Positions 38,056 through 45,528 of a stretch of DNA of 64,000 bases are shown in pieces. The DNA comes from JAYSFC01 sp041913505 (GTDB lineage Bacteria; Pseudomonadota; Gammaproteobacteria; Burkholderiales; Burkholderiaceae_C): NCBI GenBank assembly GCA_041913505.1, contig JAYSFC010000003.1, positions 5,658 through 69,657 of the forward strand, in the 5' to 3' direction. The translations under genes were made by a program, and so were the position numbers. How positions within the stretch are numbered: position 1 is the stretch's first letter; each line of letters begins with the position of its first letter. The notes beneath the pieces are model-generated. The model had not been told where the DNA came from. It did no database searches and saw only the letters and a list, made by a program, of their open reading frames with translations.

Positions 38056-40575
38056 CTACTGCGCCGCCCGGCGCAGGGTTTCGACCACGGGGCGGCGCAG
38101 CACCTCGCGCAGCCCCCACCAGCCCGCCAGCAGCGCCAGCAGCGCACCCACCACGCCACCGGCCAGCGGCACCAGCGGAGACGCGGTCCAGCGGAAATCG
38201 AACGCATAGCGCGCCAGGGCCCAACCCACGGCCACGGCCACCGTGCTGGCCAGCACGCCCGCCAGCAGGCCCACGCCGGCCAGTTCGGCGCGCTGCACCT
38301 GGCGCAGCAGGCTGGCGCGCGCGCCCACCGCGCGCATGATGGCGAACTCGCGGGCGCGCTCTTCCCGCGTGGCCGTTACGGCCGCGAACAGCACCACGAG
38401 CCCCGCCGCGAGCGTGAAGCCGAACAGAAACTCCACCGCGCGAATGACCTGATCCAGCACGCGCTGCACCTGCGCGATCGTGCTGCCCATATCGACGTTC
38501 GTAATGTTTGGGAACTGGCGTACGAGCGCATTGTCGAATCCCGCCACCTCGGGTGCCCGGTAGGCCGCAAGGTAAGTCACCGGCACATCGCCCAGGTGCT
38601 CAACGGGATACATCACGAAGAAGTTGGCACGCATCGAACCCCAATCCACCTTGCGCAGGCTGGTGATGCGTGCTTCGCTCACCACCCCGCCGATATCGAA
38701 TCGCAGCGTGTCGCCGAGCTTGAGGCCCAGCGTCTCGGCAATGCCCTCCTCCACGCTCACCGCCCCTTGCTCACCTGGCGTCCAGCGGCCCGCCACGATC
38801 TGGTTGTGCGCGGGCGCCTGGGCGGCGTTGGAGAGGTTGAACTCGCGGTCCACGAGGCGTTTGGCGCGGTCCTCGGCATAGTCGGCCGGGCCCACTGCGT
38901 GCCCGTTCACCGCCACGAGGCGGCCTCGGATCATGGGGTACCAGTCATAGCGGCGCACACCGGCCTCACGCAGTGCGCGCTGGAAGCCATCGGCCTGGTC
39001 GGGCATCACGTTGATCACGAAACGGTTGGGTGCATCGGGTGGCGTGGCCTGGCGCCAGCTGCTGATGAGGTCGGTGCGCAACAGCACCAGCAGCACCAGC
39101 GCGAGCAGGCCCACTGCCAGGCTGCTGACCTGCACCACCGCGTAGGCCGGGCGCGCCGAAATCTGCCGTGTGGCCAGCACCAGCCAGCGCGGCGCCGTAG
39201 CCTCGTTGACGCTGCGGCGCAGCACCTTCACGGCGAGCCAGCTCAGGGCCGCGAACAGCGCCACGGCACCTGCGAAGCCGCCCACGGCGATGAGGCCGAG
39301 CACCAGGTCGCTGCTCACCGCCAGCAGCAGCGCAGCGAAGCCCGCCACGCCCAGGCCCAACACCGCAAGCGACGCGGGCTTGAGCCCGCCGAGGTCGCGC
39401 CGGATCACCCGCAGCGGTGGCACCTGCGCAAGCTGCAACACGGGCGGCAGCCCGAAGGCGAACAGCAGCGTCAGCCCGATGCCCATGCCGAAAGCCACAG
39501 GCCACAGGCTGGGTGCGGGCAGCGCCGTTTCGACGAGGCCCGCTAGCAACAGCACGAAGAGGTAGTGCACGCCAAAGCCCAGCAGCACGCCGAACGCACT
39601 TGCCGCAAGGCCCACGAGCGCGAATTCGACCACGTAGGCCAGCGCGATGGTACGTTGGCTCTGCCCCAGCACGCGCAGCAATGCGGCGGCGTCGAGGTGG
39701 TCGTTGGCGAAGCCGCGCGCAGCCAGCGCCACGGCCACGGCCGAGAGCAGCGCTGCGAGCAGCGCGACGAGGTTGAGGAATTTCTGCGCACGGTCCAGCG
39801 TCTGGCGCATCTCTGGCCGGCCACTGTCGAGCGACTCCACTCGCACGCCATGCACCTCGGGCCGCGCGGCCTCCTTCACTGCCCAGGCACTGAACGCCTG
39901 CACGGCCCCCTGCGCGCCCGCCACGGCAAAGCGGTAGGTCAGGCGGCTCGCGGGCTGCACGAGACCCGTGGCGGGCACGTCGGCCGCGTTCACCATCACG
40001 CGCGGCGCGAAGCTCGAGAATCCTGCCCCCCGGTCGGGCTCGATGGTGATGATGCGCGCGATGCGCAGTTGCGCGTCGCCTAGCAACAGCGCATCGCCCA
40101 TCTTCAGGCCCAGGGCTTCGAGCAGCGACGCATCGACCCAGACCTCACCGCGCGCAGGGATGTCCCGCGTCGGGGCGTCGGGCGCGCCGGGCGCCGCCGC
40201 CACGCGCAGGCTGCCGCGCAACGGGTAGCCGCGCTCCACGCTCTTGAGCGCCACGAGCCGGCTCGCACCGCCTTGGGCGTCGCTCGCGCGACCCATGGTC
40301 GGGAAACCCATCGTCGTCACCGTGGCCAATCCCAACGCCCGGGCCTTATCCACAAAGGCCGCAGGCGTGGGGTTGTCGCTGGCCACCACCGCGTCGCCGC
40401 CCAAGAGTTGCAGCGCGTCGCGCTGCAAGCCGCCCTGCAACCGGTCGGCAAAGAAGCCCACCGAGGCCAGGGCCGCCACCGCCAGCGTGACGGCCACCAT
40501 GAGCAGGCGCAGCTCACCCGCGCGCAGGTCGCGCCAGAGGGTGCTCCACCCCAGGCGTAGGAATAAGGCGTTCAT
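38056..40575 (-). CDS. FtsX-like ABC transporter permease (YbbP type)
   Basis: An 839-residue membrane protein with an N-terminal helix (about 27-48), a large periplasmic MacB-like domain, FtsX core segments near 255-420, a central helix group and a C-terminal FtsX core near 715-830. It matches YbbP-type permeases, which normally work with the ATPase YbbA next door; no ABC ATPase gene is within several kb, so it is either unlinked or uses another ATPase. Its likely role is lipoprotein or envelope lipid handling. It ends 31 bp from the convergent DksA-like gene. Confidence 0.88.
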   Translation of the reverse strand: MNALFLRLGWSTLWRDLRAGELRLLMVAVTLAVAALASVGFFADRLQGGLQRDALQLLGGDAVVASDNPTPAAFVDKARALGLATVTTMGFPTMGRASDAQGGASRLVALKSVERGYPLRGSLRVAAAPGAPDAPTRDIPARGEVWVDASLLEALGLKMGDALLLGDAQLRIARIITIEPDRGAGFSSFAPRVMVNAADVPATGLVQPASRLTYRFAVAGAQGAVQAFSAWAVKEAARPEVHGVRVESLDSGRPEMRQTLDRAQKFLNLVALLAALLSAVAVALAARGFANDHLDAAALLRVLGQSQRTIALAYVVEFALVGLAASAFGVLLGFGVHYLFVLLLAGLVETALPAPSLWPVAFGMGIGLTLLFAFGLPPVLQLAQVPPLRVIRRDLGGLKPASLAVLGLGVAGFAALLLAVSSDLVLGLIAVGGFAGAVALFAALSWLAVKVLRRSVNEATAPRWLVLATRQISARPAYAVVQVSSLAVGLLALVLLVLLRTDLISSWRQATPPDAPNRFVINVMPDQADGFQRALREAGVRRYDWYPMIRGRLVAVNGHAVGPADYAEDRAKRLVDREFNLSNAAQAPAHNQIVAGRWTPGEQGAVSVEEGIAETLGLKLGDTLRFDIGGVVSEARITSLRKVDWGSMRANFFVMYPVEHLGDVPVTYLAAYRAPEVAGFDNALVRQFPNITNVDMGSTIAQVQRVLDQVIRAVEFLFGFTLAAGLVVLFAAVTATREERAREFAIMRAVGARASLLRQVQRAELAGVGLLAGVLASTVAVAVGWALARYAFDFRWTASPLVPLAGGVVGALLALLAGWWGLREVLRRPVVETLRRAAQ

Positions 40576-40638
40576 AGAAGGCACACCTTAGCGCAAATCC
40601 CCCTGCGGGCCGGCAACGGGGGATTTGCCGGTGGCACG

Positions 40639-42150
40639 CTACGGCCGCGCGGCGGGCGCCTCGGCGTCCAGCCGCCGCGCCAGCATCTGGAGCATCGGGC
40701 CGATGCGTGCGCCAACGCGGATCTGCGGGTTGGAAAAGCCGTCGGACTTGCCGGCCTCCACCTCACGCTGCGCGATGAGGGGAACGGCCGTCTCGAACGC
40801 CTCGGTGAACGAGCGCGTGCGGCGCAGCTGCTCGTCGAACACGGCCCGCCCGAAGAAGGTGAGCTCGGAACGGCTGCCGCAACCGTACGACGTGTGCGTG
40901 GCGTCGGCCGCCGTCATCACGAGTGTGTCTTCGTTCGCGAGCGGCTCCACCCAGCCACCCGAGTAGCACGCGGAAACGGCAATTACCCGGTGGCGAATGC
41001 CCGCCGCATCCAGCACGGCGCGCAACTGCTCGGGGGCGATGGGCGGCACCTCGAGTGGCCAGTGGCGCGCCGCAAGCTGGTGGTCGCTCGCACCGTGCGA
41101 TGTCAGGTAGACCACAAGCAGGTCTTCATCGCGGTTCATGCGCGCGCCGAGCGCTGCGACGGCGCGCTCCAGATTCTGCGGCGTGGCCCAGACATCGGTC
41201 TGTGCCGTCTCGGCATGGTTGAGCAGGCGCAGCACGCGGCCCTGGGCCGCGAAGCGCTGCTCGAGCACCTGCTTAACCATGGCACTTTCGTTGCGAAACA
41301 CCTCCTCGCCCGCGTAGGGCGCGAACACGAGACCGTACACATCGACCACACCATCGGTCTGCCCCGCAAGCGCCTGCACCTGCCGCTGCCACAGTGCCTG
41401 TTGTGCCTCGAACACCGTTTGCGAAAGGTGCACCCGCGCGGGCTCGGGCTGGCGGATACCGGGTGCGCCCAGGTCCTCTTCCCAGGGCAGGTCCGGAAAC
41501 TGCCAAGTGCCCAGGGCCATCACGGCCACCGAAGCCGCCCCGAAGACTGTGCTGCGCCCGCGGTGCGCAATGCAGCGCGCGCTGACCACGACCAACGCCG
41601 CGATCATCCACAGCGCCAGCGCGACATACACCCCCCAGAACACGGCCGACCAGGGTGCGGCCTGCCAATGTGCAGGCCATCGCACGGCCCAGAGCTGCAG
41701 CCCGTACGCCAGCAAAGTCGGCGGCAAAGGTGCCCAGGTCGCGAGCACCCACCAGGCCGCCAAGCCTTGCCGCTGCCCGGCGGCCAGGGCCCACCACCCC
41801 ACCCACAGCAGCACGAGGCTGCTCCACCATGGAGCCAGCCATCCCCGCACACTGAATGCGGCCGGTCCTTCGACATGGCCGCGCGCCACGGCCACCACCA
41901 GGCCACTCGCGATGAGCACCAGTGCAGCGAGCTGCCAGGGCGTGGGGGCTGCTGTGCCCGTGCGCGGTGTGCGCAGCAGCGTGGCGCGCAGTCCTTCGCG
42001 CATCCAGCCCCAAAGCGAGAGGCGGGCCACCTCAGGCTGGGTGGCGGGCGTGGGCGACTCGGCAGCCACTGCTACCACCGCAGCGGGGCGCGCGACAATG
42101 GGCTCGGTATCGATCCAGGCGTTGTGGAGGGCATGCATGGCGCGCATCAT
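40639..42150 (-). CDS. Membrane-anchored C13 (legumain-like) peptidase
   Basis: A 503-residue protein: four to five transmembrane segments in residues 72-215, then a caspase/legumain-fold domain (about 240-490) with catalytic His353 in YLTSHGASDH and Cys395 in AVSACYSGGW. C13 enzymes cut after Asn or act as transamidases (GPI8). A bacterial membrane member with unknown substrate is unusual. The three ATG codons (42150, 42147, 42138) are all usable. It lies 39 bp after fdhD on the same strand, so it may be co-transcribed with the formate dehydrogenase locus. Confidence 0.85.
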   Translation of the reverse strand: MMRAMHALHNAWIDTEPIVARPAAVVAVAAESPTPATQPEVARLSLWGWMREGLRATLLRTPRTGTAAPTPWQLAALVLIASGLVVAVARGHVEGPAAFSVRGWLAPWWSSLVLLWVGWWALAAGQRQGLAAWWVLATWAPLPPTLLAYGLQLWAVRWPAHWQAAPWSAVFWGVYVALALWMIAALVVVSARCIAHRGRSTVFGAASVAVMALGTWQFPDLPWEEDLGAPGIRQPEPARVHLSQTVFEAQQALWQRQVQALAGQTDGVVDVYGLVFAPYAGEEVFRNESAMVKQVLEQRFAAQGRVLRLLNHAETAQTDVWATPQNLERAVAALGARMNRDEDLLVVYLTSHGASDHQLAARHWPLEVPPIAPEQLRAVLDAAGIRHRVIAVSACYSGGWVEPLANEDTLVMTAADATHTSYGCGSRSELTFFGRAVFDEQLRRTRSFTEAFETAVPLIAQREVEAGKSDGFSNPQIRVGARIGPMLQMLARRLDAEAPAARP

Positions 42151-42189
42151 GCCACCCGGGCCCCACCCGGCGCTTACATCAGCGCGGCA

Positions 42190-43080
42190 TCATGCGCGCC
42201 CCGGCCCAGACTCGGCGGGCTGTACCAACCCGGGCTGGAGCACCAGGCGCTCGGGCGCGCTGTAGCAGACGAAGCGCCGGTTCGTGGCACGGCCAATGGC
42301 GCACAGACCCAGTTGCTGCGCCACCGCGTGGCCCATCTGCGTCATGCCGCTGCGCGAGACCACGATGGGCACTCCCATCTGTGCCGATTTGATGACCATC
42401 TCGCTCGTCAGCCGGCCCGTGGTGTAGAACACCTTGTCGCCGCCACCCATGCCGCCAGGCTGCATCCACATCCAGCCCGCAATGGTGTCGATGGCATTGT
42501 GCCGCCCCACGTCCTCCACGAAAGTGAGTAATTCCTCGCCGTGAAACAGCGCGCAGCCATGCACCGACCCCGCCGACTTGTAGGTGCTCTCCATGAGGCG
42601 CATGGCGTTCACGAGGCCGTAGAGCTCGGCCTGCGTGATGCACGCGGGCGGCAGGGCGATGCGGTCCACCTCGTCCATGAGCCGGCCGAACACGCTGCCC
42701 TGGCCGCACCCCGTGGTGACGACCTTGTGTGCAGTGCGCTGCTCGATGTGGTCGATGCCACCGCGCGTGACCACAGCGGCGGCGTTCACCTCCCAGTCGA
42801 CGGTGATCGACGCAATCTCATGCACCGATTCCACCAGCCGCTGGTTGCGCAGGTAGCCGAGCACAAGCAACTCGGGCTGCGCGCCCAGGGTCATGAGCGT
42901 GACGATTTCCCGCTTATCCACATAGACGGTCAGCGGCCGCTCGGCCGGAATGTGCAGGCGCTCGTGTTCACCATGCTCATTCACAACGTCCACGGCATGG
43001 GTCAAGGGAGCCTGCGCCTGCGACAGCGAGGGCAGCGCGCCTACGAGCGCAGCGCGGGAGGGATCGGCGGAAACGGACAT
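42190..43080 (-). CDS. fdhD: Formate dehydrogenase accessory sulfurtransferase
   Basis: Transfers sulfur to the molybdenum cofactor of formate dehydrogenases. The 296-residue protein has the FdhD core with TTGCGQGSV; the first Cys of the usual CxxC is present and the second is Gly, so it keeps the Cys needed for persulfide transfer. Other family segments: DVGRHNAIDTIAGW, FYTTGRLTSEMVIK and GVPIVVSRSG. ATG 43080 starts the family N-terminus; the longer frame upstream is shadow. It is the distal gene of the formate locus and probably serves both enzymes. Confidence 0.93.
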   Translation of the reverse strand: MSVSADPSRAALVGALPSLSQAQAPLTHAVDVVNEHGEHERLHIPAERPLTVYVDKREIVTLMTLGAQPELLVLGYLRNQRLVESVHEIASITVDWEVNAAAVVTRGGIDHIEQRTAHKVVTTGCGQGSVFGRLMDEVDRIALPPACITQAELYGLVNAMRLMESTYKSAGSVHGCALFHGEELLTFVEDVGRHNAIDTIAGWMWMQPGGMGGGDKVFYTTGRLTSEMVIKSAQMGVPIVVSRSGMTQMGHAVAQQLGLCAIGRATNRRFVCYSAPERLVLQPGLVQPAESGPGRA

Positions 43081-43150
43081 GGGGGCAGCGTACACGCAAA
43101 CGGCCCAGACATGCCTCCAAACACGAGGCATGGGCAGCGTGCGGGCCTGC

Positions 43151-43468
43151 TCAGGACTTGGGCGCGGGTGCCGCCTCAGCCGGCTTGGGCTCAGGCGGCG
43201 TGTAGACGAACGGCCCCGGGTCAGCGCAGGCCGGCGTGGCGACGGCGGGCTTCGCTTCCTTGGCGGTGCGCCGGTACGCAGCCGCCGCCCGGTCCTGCGC
43301 GAGGCAGAGTTTGTAGTTGTCCACCTTGCCGGCCCAGGCTGCCTTGGCAGATGCCTCCTGGGCCTTGGCGGCAGCCTCGGGCGAGGGAGCAGGCAGTTTG
43401 GCGCTGGCGAGCGAGGCCCCCAGGAGGGCTGCCAGGCAGCCCAGCGCGCGAACGGTAGGGAAAGGCAT
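43151..43468 (-). CDS. Small periplasmic hypothetical protein next to fdhC
   Basis: A 105-residue protein with a clear signal peptide (about 1-23, ending AALLGASLASA), then an Ala/Lys-rich helical segment with a Cys pair (CLAQ, ACADPG) and a Pro-rich tail. I do not recognise a family beyond its position: similar short Ala-rich secreted proteins occur beside formate dehydrogenase cytochrome b genes in related genomes, from memory. It could be a small assembly or docking factor for the membrane enzyme. Confidence 0.75.
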   Translation of the reverse strand: MPFPTVRALGCLAALLGASLASAKLPAPSPEAAAKAQEASAKAAWAGKVDNYKLCLAQDRAAAAYRRTAKEAKPAVATPACADPGPFVYTPPEPKPAEAAPAPKS

Positions 43469-43477
43469 GCAGGGGCC

Positions 43478-44653
43478 TCACACTTGTACGGGTTGACTGG
43501 ATGTGCCCGGGGCTTGCGGGCCCTGAGCGCTGCGCTGCGCGGGGATCTTGCCGGCGCGGATATCGTCGGCCCAGAGTTCGTGGTGCTCATGGGCCCAGGT
43601 CTCGCTCACATAGCCCGTGCGCATGGCCTTGTAAGCGCCGCGCATGCCCACGGTGCCCATATAGATGTGGCCCAGCAGCAGCGCCATCATCCAGAGGGCC
43701 AGCGTGGCGTGGACCATGTGCGCGATGTGCATCTCGCCGCGCAGCAGGCCCCAGCCGGGGATGAGCTTGTCGAGCACCAGGCCCGAGAGCACGACGAACA
43801 CACCAGGAATGGTGATACCCCACCAGAACATGCCTTTCTCGCCCGCGTTGAAGCGGTGCGAAGGCACCTCATGGTCGCCGCCGAGCATGCCGCCGCCCTT
43901 GAGCAGCCAGGTCACATCGGCGCGATTGGCAATGTTGTCGCGCACAAAGGTCACGATGATGACCAGCAGCGACACCGCGAACAGCGGCCCCATGAAGTTG
44001 TGCAGGTTCTTGAGCGCATAGGTCAGCCAGCCAAACAACTGGCCGCCCAGCACGGGCAGCAGGAAGAACTTACCGAACGCCATCACGATGCCCGAGACAG
44101 CCAGCGTGCAGAACGCAATGGCGTTCGCCCAATGGGCCGCGCGCTCGAAGGGCGTGAAGCGCTCGATCATGCGGCCCGTGTCGGGGTGCTCGCGGCCCAT
44201 GGGCCCTTTGGTGAAATAGAAGATGGCCAGGGCCAGCAGCACGATGCTGAGCAGTGCGCCGCCATACGGGATGATCCAGCGGTTGCGCACTTGGCGCCAA
44301 GCCTCGCCCGCGTTGGTCACGCGCGAGCCCGGGTACTGCACGAAGGGCTGGATCAGGTTGCCCGCCTCGGGCGCCTGCGTTAAGGGCAGGCTGCTGTAGC
44401 CTGTCACGCCCTGCCCCACCTGGCGCCACATGGGCGCGTTGTTGCCGGGCTGAACCTTCGCGCGCTGGCCGTTGGTCTGCTCTGCATAGCCAGGGTCCTG
44501 GCTCGCATCGGGCTTGACCTCGAAGATGCTCTGGCCCTGCACGCCACCCGGCGCGGTCACGGCCGCCGCGGGTGCGCTGGCGTCCGGCGCAGCGGGTGCC
44601 TGGGCCCAAGCGGCCCCCCAGGCCAGCAGCAAGGCACACACGGCATGTTTCAT
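43478..44653 (-). CDS. fdhC: Formate dehydrogenase gamma subunit, cytochrome b556
   Basis: Membrane anchor passing electrons from the beta subunit to quinone. The 391 residues comprise a signal peptide (1-18), a periplasmic N-terminal region of about 110 residues with no counterpart in Escherichia coli FdnI, then four helices with diheme histidines (FERAAHWANAIAF, LKNLHNFMG, MHIAHMVHATLA). The C-terminal tail after the last helix is about 60 residues. It sits 17 bp after the small lipoprotein gene. The N-terminal extension is shared by the DUF3306/TorD-linked type of formate dehydrogenase. Confidence 0.93.
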   Translation of the reverse strand: MKHAVCALLLAWGAAWAQAPAAPDASAPAAAVTAPGGVQGQSIFEVKPDASQDPGYAEQTNGQRAKVQPGNNAPMWRQVGQGVTGYSSLPLTQAPEAGNLIQPFVQYPGSRVTNAGEAWRQVRNRWIIPYGGALLSIVLLALAIFYFTKGPMGREHPDTGRMIERFTPFERAAHWANAIAFCTLAVSGIVMAFGKFFLLPVLGGQLFGWLTYALKNLHNFMGPLFAVSLLVIIVTFVRDNIANRADVTWLLKGGGMLGGDHEVPSHRFNAGEKGMFWWGITIPGVFVVLSGLVLDKLIPGWGLLRGEMHIAHMVHATLALWMMALLLGHIYMGTVGMRGAYKAMRTGYVSETWAHEHHELWADDIRAGKIPAQRSAQGPQAPGTSSQPVQV

Positions 44654-44670
44654 GGCGGTCCTCGCTTCTT

Positions 44671-44901
44671 TCAGTGGGTACGCGTGTACTCGTTCTGGCC
44701 GTACTGCTGGCGGCTGCGCAGGTGCTGCTCCCAGCTGGTCTTGTCGTCCACCTTCCAGCCAGGGGCCGTGAAGGGGCTCTGCGGCCCCGCATAGGAGGGC
44801 GCGCCATGTTTTCCACCGCCGGCCGTCTGCGGCTTCTCGCTGCAGGCCGCGAGCGCGACCAGGGCCGACAGCGCCACGAGGGTGCGAAGTACCGCGCTCA
44901 T
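44671..44901 (-). CDS. Small lipoprotein within the formate dehydrogenase operon
   Basis: A 76-residue lipoprotein: signal with lipobox LAAC (Cys20), then a polar chain with GKHGAPSYAGPQSPFTAPGWK and a Lys/Gln/Arg-rich C-terminus. It is translated with the beta subunit (ATGA overlap at 44898-44901) and precedes the gamma subunit. Its role is unknown; the conserved Trp/Tyr-rich C-terminus suggests docking onto the enzyme or cytochrome. Confidence 0.8.
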   Translation of the reverse strand: MSAVLRTLVALSALVALAACSEKPQTAGGGKHGAPSYAGPQSPFTAPGWKVDDKTSWEQHLRSRQQYGQNEYTRTH

Positions 44902-45518
44902 GACTTGGCTCCCGCCGGCGGCTGGCCCGCCTGCTTGGAACCGTAGGCGGTGCCCCAGCCCCAGACCTCGGCGCCCTTGCCGCGCTGCACCACGCGGTTG
45001 CGGAAGATGTCGGCCACCACGTCGCCGTCGCCAGCCAGCAGCGCCTTGGTCGAGCACATCTCGGCACAGGCGGGCAGCTTGCCCTCGGCCAGGCGGTTGC
45101 GCCCGTACTTCTCGAATTCGGCCTGGCTACCATGCTCCTCGGGGCCACCGGCGCAGAAGGTGCACTTGTCCATCTTGCCGCGCACGCCGAAGGTGCCCTG
45201 CGAGGGGAACTGCGGCGCGCCGAACGGGCAGGCATAGCTGCAGTAGCCGCAGCCGATGCACACGTCCTTGTCGTGCAGCACCACGCCCTCGTCGGTGCGG
45301 TAAAAGCAGTTGACGGGGCACACGGCCATGCAGGGCGCGTCGCTGCAGTGCATGCAGGCCACCGAAATGGACTTCTCGCCCGGCACGCCGTCGTTGAGCG
45401 TGACCACGCGGCGGCGGTTCACGCCCCAGGGCACCTCGTGCTCGTTCTTGCAGGCCGTGACGCAGCCGTTGCACTCGATGCAGCGCTCGGCGTCGCAGAT
45501 GAATTTCATTCGTGCCAT
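44898..45518 (-). CDS. fdhB: Formate dehydrogenase beta subunit (four [4Fe-4S] ferredoxin)
   Basis: Electron-transfer subunit: 206 residues with ferredoxin cysteine sets CIECNGCVTAC, CMHCSDAPCMAVC, CIGCGYCSYAC and a fourth CTFCAGG...CAEMC. It resembles FDH3-type beta subunits, which lack the C-terminal membrane helix of FdnH. It is 10 bp after the alpha gene. It has no signal peptide of its own, so it travels with the Tat-exported alpha subunit. Confidence 0.95.
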   Translation of the reverse strand: MARMKFICDAERCIECNGCVTACKNEHEVPWGVNRRRVVTLNDGVPGEKSISVACMHCSDAPCMAVCPVNCFYRTDEGVVLHDKDVCIGCGYCSYACPFGAPQFPSQGTFGVRGKMDKCTFCAGGPEEHGSQAEFEKYGRNRLAEGKLPACAEMCSTKALLAGDGDVVADIFRNRVVQRGKGAEVWGWGTAYGSKQAGQPPAGAKS

Positions 45519-45528
45519 CTAGGTCTCC

